Assembly (NCBI GenBank): GCA_914767715.1
Contig: OU612070.1
Location: forward strand, 22,246,025-22,310,024
Origin: Membranipora membranacea
Taxonomy: Eukaryota; Bryozoa; Gymnolaemata; Cheilostomatida; Membraniporidae
Length of the DNA: 64,000 nucleotides
Direction of reading: 5' to 3'
Positions 21,350 through 33,790 of this stretch are shown here, piece after piece (position 1 is the stretch's first letter; every line of letters begins with the position of its first letter). The notes below the pieces were generated by a model. That model did no database searches. It was not told the origin of the DNA and was given only the letters and a program-made list of their open reading frames with translations. Position numbers and translations under genes: made by a program.

Positions 21350-23005
21350 TACTCAGTTCATTAAAAGTATTGGCTGAATTTTGTGATTATCTCCTCCTGA
21401 CCAAACTTTGAACTTCACTCTAGGGAGGTGTATATATCATAGGTGAACTAGACCCACATGTAATTATGCATTATACCGATATAAACCCAATGAGCAACAA
21501 TAATATTTGAAAAAATATTATTTCTCAAAGAAATCTACAAAAAACAGCCTTTACTAACAAGGTAATGTATCGCAAACCTACTTCATAAAGTCCGATTTCT
21601 TCCAAATATTTTTTGGTCGTTAAGAATAGGGCTGTCCAAAAATGCCGATTTTTGCATCATTGTAAATTGCATACAAGCAAAATGTAACATGTATATCTAT
21701 TTTTTAAAAGTATGCCTGATGTACGCTAACAATTGCGCAATACGCCAGAGACCTTAGCCTTTGATATACTCTCTTTGTCTAAACAAAGCCCCATCTATAA
21801 CAAGCGTTCAATTCAATCAATGTATGAGGCACAATAATCCTTTGTCCCAAATGCCACAAGTACAATTATTGTATTAGGAAGTTTAATCTGAATCTAAATC
21901 TTTAATCTAAAAGAGTTGTCTTATCTTCTCTCAAATCAGCCAATCAGATTTGTGCTAGCCTCATCTGTCAATTCAGTTTGTGTAAGACTGGCGAACTGTC
22001 AACATCAGCCAGCACGGTTATTTTAATGTCGCTCTAAAATATCCTGACTCAGTGTATCTGTATTTAACCATATTCTACATGGTAATTGTATTCAATCAAC
22101 CATCACAATGAATACTCTGAACAGTTTATAATGGACATCGACCACTGAACACTAAAGCTAGACACCTCTCGATATGGTGGTGAGTTTAATTGTACTCATT
22201 TTTCTTATCGTTTTGGGCACTATAAATGTTTTAAAGTTTGGGAACTAAATTAGGTATTAACAATATTGTGTTTAACTCGCTGTGGCAATTCAGCAGTAAT
22301 GACAGACGTTTTATCCATCGTACGCCTATCTACAACATGTTGCCTGAGTAATATCGATCTAGAAATACCACACTACACTTCGATCCGATCACTTCATCTC
22401 CAAGTGTATATCATCAGTAATCATATCGATATGATTATTCAATCACTTATAATGCGGCATCGAGGTCAGGCTCTGCTCGTCAATCACAATCAGTTATTGT
22501 CACTGCTTATTATTTTCGTTTTCAGTTGCATCAGGAATTTTAAGAGTGCCTTTAGAGTACAAACTCACCCCATTGCTCGGTTTGACACTTATCCCACCAG
22601 TAATTGTAAGTCGTGATTATAAAATCTAAATGTATAATTTTTGTGACGATGATTAAGTAATCCGCAAAACATTGATCATTGCAATTCGACTATATAATTT
22701 CGTTTCATGTTTAACTTGATAAAGTTTATCTTCCTAATTCCCGGGATAATATTTTAAATAGTTATCCTGTTTTTTAATATGGCAAGAGATTTTTATTTCA
22801 CCATTGAAATCAAATCCATACTGTGTTTTAACCATGCACTTTTGTTTTGTCAACAGGGTACAATATTTCATTCAATACAAGAACACCATCTCTTATGACG
22901 ATCTATTGTTGCCAATAATCACCATTGTCCTATCCGAGCACAATTATAACCCACTACTCAGTTTGCCTAATACTGTGAATACAAAAGATTATAAATCGTT
23001 AATAC
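21350..23005. other. Unidentified 1.65-kb sequence splitting gypsy pol
   Basis: Pol coding fades after KIVSEIQQGWKKEG (to about 21345) and resumes at GELQKYWSQKA (about 23013), two segments normally adjacent in gypsy pol. The DNA between is AT-rich, without recognised domains or clear TIRs. The right junction TTTTACAG|GAG resembles a splice acceptor, so an acquired intron-like segment cannot be excluded, but I find no matching donor. Confidence 0.5.
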
Positions 23006-23009
23006 TACA

Positions 23010-23990
23010 TTTTACAGGAGAACTACAAAAATACTGGTCACAGAAAGCCATCTGACACTGCAAAATGGCATTGTCATGAGAGACGACAAGGTAGTTATTC
23101 CAATAAACAAGAGAAATGACATGACAGAGAGGATACATAGAGGTGTTCAAGGGGCTGAGAAGTGTATGAGCAGAGTGAGTATGAGCATGTGGTGGCCGGG
23201 TATGAGGAAAGAGATCAAAGAGTATGTGGAAGGATGTAACCGATGCATCATCAATAAAAGAACGAAATATCTGCCTATGAACACAACAGAACTACCAAGA
23301 CAACCATGGGATACACTTGGATCTGATCTGTTTGAATTCAAAGGGAGGGATCATCTCCTGTTGATAGATTGTTACTCCCGCTGGATAGAGATACTAGAGA
23401 TAGAGAGTAAGACGGGCGAAACAGTGGTGAAGAAGATGAAGTGTGTGTTTGTCAGGTTCGGTATTCCCAACAAGATGAGATGCGATAATGGACCATGCTA
23501 TATAGGGGCAGGGTTTAAAGGCTTTGTGGAGGAATACAAGATCCAACTCACTACCAGCAGCCCTCATTATCCGGAGAGTAACGGCCTCGCTGAAAGAGGG
23601 GTGCAAATGGTCAAGGACATGTGGAAACAAAAAAGACAAGAACCTAGCACTCCTCATCTATAGGAACACTCCTCCAGAGAGTGGTAAGACACCTGCGGAG
23701 CTATTGTTGGGGAGGAATGTGAGGACAAACATCGAGGAGATACGCATGTTCCAGAAGAAGAGTTCAGAGAAAGGGATAAGGGGATCAACACAAAGCAGAA
23801 GGAAGCAAGGGACAGGAGAAAAAGGGCCCACAGTAAGCAGAGTGAGCTCAAAGAAGGGGATATAGTATGGGTGAAAACAGAGAAAGATAGACAAAGGAAG
23901 AAGGGCATTATTGAAAAGAGGAGAGCGGAGCCAGATAGTTTTGAAGTGAGAGTAGAGGGCACATTGTTGAACATCTAGGAGTTATCAGCT
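23010..23990 (+). pseudogene. Gypsy integrase
   Basis: The zinc-binding region reads ERIHRGVQGAEKC...CNRC. The second His of the HHCC finger appears to be Val (HRGVQG for the usual HxGHxG). The catalytic core keeps Asp in DTLGSDLFEFKG, Asp in RCDNGPCY and Glu in YPESNGLAERG. After a frame change near 23625 the C-terminal part reads LLIYRNTPPESGKTPAELLLGR, typical of gypsy integrases, then a basic tail. A TAG and frame changes end it near 23865-23970. Confidence 0.85.
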
Positions 23991-24105
23991 CTTTTTGCAC
24001 CAACAGGCAACTCCAAATCTAATTTTAGGCCAATCAAGATTAAATTGCGCTAAATAGATGGTTAATCAGCCTGCCTCACAATGTTATATCATTTCTTATT
24101 TATAG

Positions 24106-27065
24106 ATTTCCCTATGACACTATTTCGGACAAATAAGGAATATAGCCAAGAACAGAGACGTTTTGCATTAACTATGCGCCTCTATGGACCAAAAGCATAC
24201 GATTACTTAAGGAAGGCGGTCAAACTCAAGCTACCCTGCACTAGAACATTACAACAGTGAGTCAATAGAGGTTATGTGCCCATCCACCATCGTCCAGATT
24301 ATAAGTGGAATGACTAAGTAATTAGCAACCCATCTCAACAGTTGGGATTTTTATCAAACCTTTGCTTTTTTAGACCTTGGTAAACTAGGGTAGGTCTGGG
24401 CCCAGTTTACCATACAACCTCTACACTCATCGCAACTCACCTCAGTTCTGTCATGATCTTTTTTTGTAGATGGCTCTCAACAGTCGATGACAATCCAGGT
24501 GTGTGCGCACTGTGCTAGATTCTCATAAAAAAATCAAAGGAAACAGACAATGAAAACTATAAACACTGTGTGCTACTTGTGGACGAGATGTCCATAAAAA
24601 AACACACAACATGGGTGCCCTCTGAAAGGAAATTTTATGGGACATGTTGAGCTAGGGGGGGGAAGTGGGACAGGACAAAGAGAAAATGGCAACTAATGCG
24701 CTAGTTGTCATGGCTGTAGGGCTGAAAAAAAAATGGAAGGTCCCAGTTAGCTTTCATTTCACAGCAGGACTAAATGCGGAAACATTGGCAGTAATAATAA
24801 AACAGGCCATCTCAGCGTTGAGGGATATTGGGATCGGAGTGAAGGTATTGATAACGGATGGTCTTAGAACAAATTTATCAGCTATGGAGAAGCTGGGATG
24901 TGATTTTTCGAAGGGCCAGTTCTTTTTCAGACACCAAGGGACGATATATGTTTTATGCTAGACCAGGTACACATGGTGAAGGTGCTGAGGAATGTCTGGG
25001 CCAGGCTGGGGGAGATACATGGACCACATGGTGTGGCACGCTGGTCAGATATAGAAAATCTAGTTAAACTGCAGGTGAGATAAATATATTTGTCAAAAAA
25101 TGTTAAATATAGATAGGTGTCAAAATGCCTGTTTCTTTCTCATGTAACTAAACACCTGCCTGCCTGATAATAACTTAAGGTTAGTTTCTTCCTCATTGTT
25201 GATCGGGGATTAGTGAGTTTATGGATGTTATGACTTGATGTTTTCAGGAGTCAGGCCGTCTTTATCTGGGGAACAAACTTACAAAGCAACATGTCGACTT
25301 TAAGCAGAACATGATGAAGGTTCGTCTGGCCGTCCAAGTGTTTAGTCAGTCTGTTGCTGATGCCCTAACTACTCTATCAACAATGTCAGCTTACCCTCAA
25401 TTCAAAGACGTGAAAGGCACCGCGGAGTTTTTGAGGGTGAGTAGAAGTTAGTATACAATATCTGAGACATTCTTCTGGCGTCAATGCTTCTTCATGGCTT
25501 GATTATAGTCTGGGCCAGTCTAACCTGAAAAATTAATCAAGACACATCTCATTACACTTTCAAAGCAGTCAAATTTTACATTCACATCACTTACTGTCAT
25601 GGGTGTCTGTACATATATGTATATGTGTATCAGGGCATATTGGACTAAGGAAATCAACCAGAATGTCTATATATGTTGTCATACATGATCATGTTTAAAT
25701 TGCAGAAATTTGATGAACTGTTCGACATTCAGAATAGCCGCAGTCCCTTCGGGAAGTACACTAAATCTCCACTACGCCAATCGAGCTGGGAAAATAAGAA
25801 AGATTTTCTAAATGGAATGTCGAGCTTCATTGAGCAGCTGACGGACAGCTCTGGGAATACTTTGGTAAAAAGTACTAGGTGAGCATTACAGTCAATTGCC
25901 ACAATTCCATGTGCAGCATCTGAGTAACCCTCAAGTGTGAGCCCTGAACCAACTCAGGTTTATCCTAAAAACAGTAATGGCTGTGATATTTTGAATGTCA
26001 TTATTTTGTCTGCAGATGAGGAAGCCTCCAGTTCAAGAGTACATTGTCATTAGCATTATTGACTGATTGAAATGCCAGTCTTTGCGTTTTTATATATTAC
26101 AGTAAGACAAGCTTCATAGGATTTCTCTCCGGTATTAAGACTCTGGATAAAATTGTACCTGAGCTACTTCATGACCAGCCGTATGTATTGACGTACAAAC
26201 TATCACAAGACCATCTAGAGCTGTTCTTTAATGCTGGGCGGAAAGCTGGTAAGTGCTGCTAGGTGCTCAGTTTAACAGGGTCTTACTCTGCCAGAGTCTA
26301 CAAATAAGGCTATGATCATATCAATTCTGGATAAGCATCGAATCATGAGTTGGCTATGATATCAAACTTATCAATGATGGTCAAGATCACATGAAGTAGA
26401 GACTAACGACTCAATTTACGCACTTGGATTAATTAATTCCTCATATGATTTTCCCACAGGAGGGTGGAATAATAACCCCACCGCGTATCATTTTCGCAAA
26501 GTGATGAGGCGTCTGATGGTGCATGCTGGTCAGTTGCCGTCAAGAAATGGGAACTGCCAGAAATTTGATATGCTTTGTAGTCAATAGTATAAGAAAGACC
26601 TATCTAAGATTTATTCTAGAAGAGAGTGGACGAGTCCCAATATTGCTAATGTTTCCAATGACACACACCTAGTTTCAATTTTTTTATTTTCCAGATTCAT
26701 AACTAAGGCCCTCAAGCTCAACTGCACTGAATGTCAAAATCTAATAGTCGAACCAGCCAAATTCAGAGCTAGAATCTAGGATGACAACGAACTATTTAAT
26801 AGACTGACAATCAATGAGGATAAAGGAGGTTTTTCATACCCTACTGCGTTCATGGTGAAGGTAGTTACTGCAGCAGAAAAAGTTGTACAGTAGTCAACTA
26901 AACTGAATGGCCTCAACAGTCTCACAATAAATCAACTTAATTACTAGGTATTATCCGCAATCGGCCCACCACCTCAACATTTCAACCAGCATGCTAAAGA
27001 CACTCAGCATGGTTGTAGTAACCACTACTACACATTTTAGAACGTTTCTTAAAAACTAGACAAAA
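24106..27065 (+). pseudogene. P-element/THAP9-like transposase, multi-exon relic
   Basis: Exons 24106-24256, 24480-25074, 25248-25436, 25706-25878, 26103-26248, 26460-about 26590 and 26695-about 26893 are bounded by GT/AG sites. Conserved blocks in order: QEQRRFALTMRLYGPKAYDY, LLVDEMSIKK (catalytic Asp), GLNAETLAVII, LITDGLRTNLSAMEKLGC (second Asp), NKLTKQHVDFKQNMMKVRLA, FDIQNSRSPFGK, LSQDHLELFFNAGRK and GWNNNPTAYHFRKVMRRLM. C-terminal GGFSYPTAFMVKVVTAAEKV and a His-rich end near 26975-27065 follow. No THAP DNA-binding domain is seen upstream. Stops in exon 2 (after VCALC and YGTC), a frame change near 24660 and another near 24945 show decay. In the family this is a GTP-dependent cut-and-paste transposase. 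TIRs were not found. Confidence 0.85.
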
Positions 27066-28329
27066 TCATCTCAGCAAACGAAATAACCTCTCAATGCACG
27101 CAACAAAAAGCGAAACAAACTAACCCGACTAATCATTTTCAGCAATCAGTAGACAGTAAACATCCTTCATCACTTCTTCTTCCAGCAACTCTATATTTTT
27201 TTCATTCATTAATTTAATTAGTATGCCATTCCACCTTCTTCTCTATCCACATCATAAATATGTTCTATAAGTATTAAGTTTGACGTATAGCTATGAAATA
27301 ATGGATGAATGTATGTTCATCTAACTGATTACGCACTCACTGATATATATACATGCAGTTAAAGGATTGAATTGATAAGGATTTCTTATTTTTGTACCAA
27401 TTTTTTTCTTTTCTTTTATTTTTGTTACCTTTCCTTGTTTATTGGCTTGTTTGTTGTTCTACATTTCATTGATGTAAGTACATTATAACAATGAAAGAAA
27501 ATGAATTTATATGCATGTTGTTAGATGATGGTACTTACCTGACATCTTTGGCAACATCCCATCTAGTACCTGTCTGCAAATGGCTACCTTACCTCATGAG
27601 AAAACGTCATATAGCCTGTTTTCTCAAACAATCTAAACTTCCTATAAGTTCCGGGATACGCCCCACTATCAACTATTTGACATATATCTCAGACTAGTTT
27701 GGAAAACTGTTGGAATAGACTCGCTGTAGCATTACGTAATCATTTCATTTGCTGATCAAAAAAGGGGATGGAAAATTGGAGAGCCAATGAAGTGCATTGT
27801 AAACAAAAAGCACATGGAGTAATACAGCACTATAAAAGCCGTTCACATTTTCTAAGCTAGATATGTATCTCCAATCCATGTATTATAAATCAGTGAACAA
27901 AACAGATTGCGACTGTTTAAACACATCTCAAACTGGCAGCTTGTTACCAAGATTCTCGACATGAGGCCCCGTAACCAAGCAACAGGTGCAAATCTATTCA
28001 ACTGCCTCGTGGATTCACTGTGGAGTAGACTAATAAGCATACGATGTCAAGCAAGAGAACAGAGAGTTGCAAACTAAGAATTATCAAACTAACCAGACAA
28101 CCAATAAGAGTAAAGCAAAGATCTATATCTATATGGGAAGTGCTAAAAGAGACCCGGCTATTACCTGAAGATTTAGAAAGCCAACTGAAACAAAATTAAG
28201 ATATCAAATAAGTGATGCAATTGCCACTCCATGTTTTGCCACTGTAAGTATATCTGCTTAGTGTTGCTGGGATGGAATACACGTTGGTTAAAGTTCTCGC
28301 TATACCTAAACATTGACATGCTTCTATAA
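27066..28329. other. Mostly non-coding; one short unrecognised frame at 28044-28199
   Basis: A 51-codon frame from ATG at 28044 ends SISIWEVLKETRLLPEDLES plus a short tail and TAA. Its composition looks protein-like but I do not recognise it. It could be a terminal exon of a larger gene or element. The rest is AT-rich and unassigned. Confidence 0.3.
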
Positions 28330-29285
28330 TGTATTTCTTAAAATTCCCTTGGGAACTATTTAATCTGGGCACATCAGAAAACACCGACGAACAGCCGAGG
28401 TTTGCAATTACCTTGCGACTCTACAGCCTCAAGCCTTATGTGTACTTAAGAACACAAGTGACAGTCACTCTGTCCTCAACTAAAACCATTAAAAGGAAAC
28501 ATGGTTTACAAACATAATTCAGTGATAAAGCATGATAAAATCAGGTCATTTGTTGTTAAATGAGGCCCAGACTCTCGACTCTATAGCATCAGTCAGATCA
28601 TTTATTACCAATTGTGAATTTTTTTAGATGGCTGTCTGTGGTGGGTGACTGCACTTAGCACAGCACTAAGGATGGAACCATTTTCAAGCCAGCTAATAGT
28701 AGAGGTAGATGGGAAAATGAGCTCACATGTACTCAAAACAGAATTGATACCTAGCTCCGGATGTACGAGACATGCTCTCTAGGATTTATGGCATGGTAGG
28801 CGCAGTTCAAACTTAGATTCTATGAAATGGGTCCACATCATCTACCAACTGTTTTCACATGCATTATATAAAGAAAAGTTTGAAGATAATAATAATGCAG
28901 AACCATCCGAGAACAAACTAATTTCAAAAAGCTCACAACAAGGATGTATAAATTAGTTGAGTAGATTGGTAGAGGTATCTGGGCCAACCTAAAAAGTGAA
29001 ATAGGCTAACATCTATGAAATACATAATATGCAGCGAAGCAGTTTATACTCTGATCTCCTGCATGCATGCATCACTGTAAAATATATGAGATAGAAATAA
29101 GAATTTATCATGGGTATTTGTATATCATTCTATTTGAAGATACCCTGCCAGGGAGTTAAGACAACCTGCTATGTACGCAAGCAACTCCTAGTACGCGACA
29201 AGACAGATGTGGACTCGACCGACCCTGTCACGGCACTAACAGTCCACAAAGACCGAGGAAGTTTGGTATATCCATATTAATAGCT
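28330..29285 (+). pseudogene. Second P-element-like transposase relic
   Basis: EQPRFAITLRLYSLKPYVYL (about 28385-28450) is homologous to QEQRRFALTMRLYGPKAYDY in exon 1 of the copy at 24106. At 28628 a TTTTTAG acceptor precedes WLSVVGD, matching WLSTVDD at the start of the first copy's exon 2. At about 29150-29279 a frame ends HKDRGSLVYPY, resembling the GG(L/F)xYP block near the family's C-terminus. The middle is too decayed to read. The distance between ends shows large internal deletion. Confidence 0.55.
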
Positions 29286-29295
29286 TGTCCTACTG

Positions 29296-29511
29296 GTGGC
29301 AATCATGGAAAAGGGCTTCTGGATCATCAGCAGGGATGGAGAAGCCACAGTTAGGTCGGAACTATATTTATTGCAGCTAACACGGGAAACCATGGGAGTC
29401 CCACTACTGCAATCCGATGCACAATATGTTTCGTGGACTTCTTCCGATTTTGGCAAAACTTTGGAGTTGCCAATTGCTTGGGTATGTAAAGTTTCAACAA
29501 AATATGGTTAG
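29296..29511 (+). CDS. Unidentified exon-like frame
   Basis: An open stretch reads KGFWIISRDGEATVRSELY and later QYVSWTSSDFGKTLELPIAW, followed by GTATGT at about 29481, a possible donor. The SRDG and SWTSSDFG pieces resemble repeated beta-propeller or BNR-type motifs, but two short motifs are not enough for an assignment. No neighbouring exon was recognised. Confidence 0.25.
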   Translation: MAIMEKGFWIISRDGEATVRSELYLLQLTRETMGVPLLQSDAQYVSWTSSDFGKTLELPIAWVCKVSTKYG

Positions 29512-29689
29512 GAAATTAACCTTGAGCTATTCTATACAAACTTGATGATTTTCTATGTGCAACATCCATCTGGGGCTTGCTTTAATCATGTGTAGCTGCG
29601 TACCAAGAACTTTCTTCTCATTACATTGTAGGATTACAATGAGTGCTTTCTTTCAATGAGCTCATGGTCATCGTCAGAAAGAAAAGGGT

Positions 29690-30095
29690 CAGAATAGAAT
29701 ATCGCGAAAGGTCTTGGAGAAGGCCAAGAAAATCTCTGTAGGCACCTTTTTGGTGACAGTAAGGATGAGTGTCAAAATTCAAACATTGATTCAAGTTGGG
29801 ATTAATTCAATTGTCTTTTACGTTTAAAATATATCCAATTCATACCAAAAATGACTGGCTTTTTTTGGTCATATATACTTTATTATAATCACGACCAATG
29901 TATCTTGACTAATGAGGCCGTGTGAGAAAGGAATGGAATTAAATGAACTTTTTTAAAAAACAGCAGTTTATCATGAAATGCTGTCCTACCAACATGCTGA
30001 GACAGCTGAAGCAAAGCATTGCAAACTTGATCCTTGTAGGATTGAACATAAGAAACATATCGTAGACATTTAAATGTACGCTCTAAATAATCATG
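29690..30095 (+). repeat. Dispersed duplicated segment, copy 1 (with extra ~180 bp)
   Basis: Bases 29698-29782 and 29960-30095 match 34402-34605: CTTGGAGAAGGCCAAGAAAA, CAACATGCTGAGACAG and AGACATTTAAATGTACGCTC. The 180 bases between have no counterpart in copy 2 and lack GT/AG ends, so they are an insertion rather than a spliced intron. Confidence 0.85.
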
Positions 30096-30384
30096 CTAGA
30101 CCCAGGACAAGCTTGCACAACTAATGCTCGAAAATAGTATACAAATTCCTGTTTTAAGGAGTGTTTATTATATTGAGAGCTGAATGCTGAACCATAGTAG
30201 CTGAAGGTCTGAAGACTGTACAAGATTAATGCTCGTCATATAATGCCCCCATTAATTCACTCACTGCTGTGATAGAGTGGGACTGATAGATTTATTGTTG
30301 CCTACTACTTGTTGCCATACTAAATAAACTATACAGATTAAGTTCTACCGCACAAAGGAGATCCAAGCAAAATTGAGATTAATT

Positions 30385-30606
30385 AAAGACTTTTCCAAGA
30401 GGGATAAATGCTATTTATGTGGGGTGTACCTCAATTCCAGAATGTCAAGGCATATCGAAAGAAAGCATAGTGAAGGATTGCTTGTTTATGGAACGCTGAA
30501 GTCGGATGACAGCATCAGGCGTGGAAATCTAATGAGGAGAATACAAAACCCATACATAATAATAAGTTACGTTTGTGACATGCACAATGTACCGTGGCAA
30601 TTTTAA
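30385..30606 (+). pseudogene. C2H2 zinc-finger fragment of a mobile-element-linked protein
   Basis: RDKCYLCGVYLNSRMSRHIE continues with RKH: Cys-x2-Cys, then His and His in the right spacing for a finger. The following SDDSIRRGNLMRRIQNP resembles the segment after the N-terminal finger of a widespread invertebrate family, often linked to tyrosine-recombinase-like elements. There is no ATG in frame; the fragment ends at 30606. I consider it a transposon fragment rather than a host factor. Confidence 0.4.
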
Positions 30607-33600
30607 CATAGTGTTTTATGATAAACTTCCCTTAGATCTATTCAATTGTTTTCCGATCATATTGAAAGGAATGGCAATGAGAAGAAAAAATACTACCACC
30701 AAGGAAAATATTAAAGGAAGGTGTTGCTGATTAGCTTTCGCCCCATTGTATTCAATAGCTGTGCACGAGTGTTTACATGGCTATTCATTTTGTTAGCTTT
30801 ATTTCAGTATGTTATCAATTTTCCTATGACCAGCCTCAGTCAAGTCTGGGCTTTTGTACAAATCAGTTCACCATGGTTTTGGTAACAACTAATCACATCA
30901 TTCATGCTAACCGCTTATAATTATACACATACTGATATGGATTCTTCCTTTTCTGAATGGTATATTATTACACAGATCTATATATTTTTTTATTACATTT
31001 TTGTTCATGCACTTAAAACTACACGGAGTATTGGAATAACGGTGCTATGTCATCAATATTATATGTTCGTACACAAACGCTGCTCTACACCTAGGTCTTG
31101 ATGTGGTAAATTTGCTGCCTATATTTGCTGCCGTAAGCTTAATGATGTAATTGTGTTGTAGTTGTTATACACACGACTCAAACTAGAGACAGCTCCAGCT
31201 ACAGCTTGTCTCTCTCAATAGAACATAATAATATATCCTAACATTCGACAACATACTCTGGTCCAAGCACCTAAGGTACGGTTTTGGAACGTGTTATTAA
31301 TTAATTTGCAATGTAATAAGAAATATTGTTAAATTGTATTGTATTGAGCGAACTTGTTGCCCACACATACACACAATATTCATTCGTTTGCTAATCTTCT
31401 ATTTGTTGTTGTTATCCCGTGTTTACGATCTCCAATGGTCGCAAATAAAAGCAAGATCCGTTTAAACCAAGCTGTATAGATCCAAGCAGTATGTCTGTCG
31501 TAAAAAAAGGTACATTGAAACTCAAATAAACATATCAAAATCGTTAGCTATTTGTATCCAACCTTTTATTAGTAATCATCGTCAAAATATGTGTGGCATG
31601 GGGTTCAAATATGACGAATTAGCATTATATTTTTCATGACTACTAACACTTTAAAGCCAATGCCAGTGAAGTTCTAAGTGTTGTCATGTTTCACTTTAGG
31701 TGATGAGCTTTCAGATGAGCCATTGGACAAGATTCTACACCTACCACAACCAGATCTGCTGATGCTCAAAGATGACATCTCCGTCAAACAGTCAATAAAT
31801 TCAGTAACATTGAGAAACCATTTAAATGTCCTTGACCTACTGACGTCATAGACAGTGTTTAACATTTGCCACTAATGGTTTTTACTGTTATCCATCGTTA
31901 TTTAATTGTTCCTAGCAAAAATATCCAATAAAAATTAAGGTGATTGTAGCGTGATATCTTATTCACTCATTCAAATGTTTTTGAGGGGATATGTACCGTC
32001 ACTCCCCTAATATTTGGATTGCTCTGTTGAGACAACGCTGTGACACCCGTAATATATTTCAATGAATAGGAGCTCAGACTAAAATTTCCTCATTGGCCCT
32101 TACATGGAGCTAAGATATGTAATTGGTCACCAAAGAATCCTACGTTCTAGCGAGTCCATTTATTTACATCCGGTATCACAGTAATTTAAGAAAACACTGA
32201 TTGTGACGTCATGAGCTGGGACCAGGACTGTTTTCATGAAGCATCAGCTTTGAGCATCAACAGATCTGCCTGTGGTAGGTGTAGAGTTTTGTCCAATGGC
32301 TCAAATGAGAGCTTAGAACCTCATGAAAAACATACAGTAAGTTAGAACTTCATTGGGTATCCACTTTAACACATAACCATTCAAATAGCACCTAGCAGCA
32401 ATGCCTGCGTATAATTCACTGCTTTGACTGCTTCACCTATTTCTTTTATTCATGCAATTGTCCCTTATAAGTCGTCTAATAATTTTCATAAAAAAAATTT
32501 TTCATCCAACAACAGCAGATTGACTCGGCCTGCAGCAAAAGCAGTCTACTGACAAAAAATCATGTTAACATAACAATGCGATAATATTTCTGTTGTAATT
32601 ATTTTTAAGAGTAACAATGAGCAAGGACGAATTTACTCAGAACGCCAGGCGGATGTTTGTGGAGCGTGGTCTGCATGGGGAGTTCTATGCCTCAACATGA
32701 TGGGTGAGGAAGTTCTTCAAATGATATGGTCACTCTAGTTTGGAGGGTTACATGTCATGCTCAAAAGGCCCCGGTGATGTATATCTCTTATCGACCAGGT
32801 GCACAGCCTGGTCAAGACACGTAGTAAGTTAACTTTTTTGTCTATCTACATTGAATCCTGTTCGTTGTTTTGATTGTGTCATTGCCAATACATATTTGGG
32901 GCACAAAATCAATTCAGTAATAATGTGAACATGCATGCTCTTTCAACTTTCACTGCTCATCTAAAACAGATCTTAGAAAAAAAGAGCACCTTCCATTCAT
33001 GTATTGCACTCCACAATCACACACGATAGAATCATGGGCCTTCTGTTTATCCATCGATGCGATGCGATGGTTTTAGTGTGCTGAGTTATGTTCTCTACTT
33101 TTGTAAGCTAATATGACACAAATCAATATTGCTTTATATTTGAATTTGTAGAAATTGATCCAAGCAACATTCATATCGAAAACTACATCGCATGTATGTA
33201 GTTTTGATTTTCATATTTTAGGAGTTGTGCTCACCCACAATTGAGTAGTGTCAGAATCAATCCGAAAGGTAAACACTGGCTAGAACAATGCATTCTGAAT
33301 ACCATTTAGTTCTCAATGGAAACTGTTATCAAGGACCACCACACATCAATCTATGTTACATATTTTTAGGAATCAAATCTCAATATGAAAAACTAAATGT
33401 AGCCTACTGTCATGAAAATGGTAACATCTCTATCACAATCTATTTTTCAAATATATTACATATTACCTTCCAAACTTTCAAGGAATTTTAAAGTGACAAA
33501 ACACATCGCCATAATGTCGAGTTGATATACTAGATATCAGCGAGTGTTTCATCATTAAGGTAATTCCATCTCGAATGAGTAGGGCAGCTGCCACTCAGTT

Positions 33601-33790
33601 TTGTAACATCATAACTGACTGGCAGTAAGTATGGTATAAAATCAAATGAACATTCCCTCCATTGACAAGCTATTGTATTGCCCGGTTTGAGTTTGGCGCT
33701 GAAAAATGGCGGCCGTGTTTTGAACAGTGCTCCCTGATTTAGCTATTTTATATCAGTTTTGGCATATCTATATCAGCCAGCTGCATCAAG
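30607..33790. other. Mostly non-coding; weak exon-like pieces
   Basis: No recognised domain. At 31704-31850 a frame (DELSDEPLDKILHLPQPD...) follows a TTTCACTTTAG acceptor and ends at TAG. At 32617 an ATG opens MSKDEFTQNARRMFVERG, which stops after about 26 codons. Neither is assigned. The rest is AT-rich. Confidence 0.35.
31702..32320. repeat. Inverted repeat pair, ~75-bp arms
   Basis: The segment TGAGCCATTGGACAA...TGATGCTCAAAG at 31715-31775 recurs in inverted orientation at about 32253-32310, with scattered differences. The first arm lies in an exon-like frame after a splice-acceptor-like site, so the second could be an inverted pseudo-exon or transposon end. Confidence 0.65.

Larger units (their letters stand above)
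18478..23990 (+). mobile_element. Ty3/gypsy-type retrotransposon, decayed, no LTRs found
   Basis: Gag with zinc knuckles, protease, reverse transcriptase, RNase H and integrase occur in the gypsy order on the plus strand. All carry stops or frameshifts. Only about 60 bases separate the end of the Ngaro element from gag, and no LTR or primer-binding site is visible there. After the integrase no LTR is recognised before the P-like element starts at 24106. Either the ends were deleted or the neighbouring elements have replaced them. Confidence 0.85.

Noticed and set aside
23654-23974. Minus-strand hydrophobic frames opposite the integrase C-terminus
   Set aside because: Ser/Leu-rich shadows of a Lys/Arg/Glu-rich plus-strand coding region, not membrane proteins.
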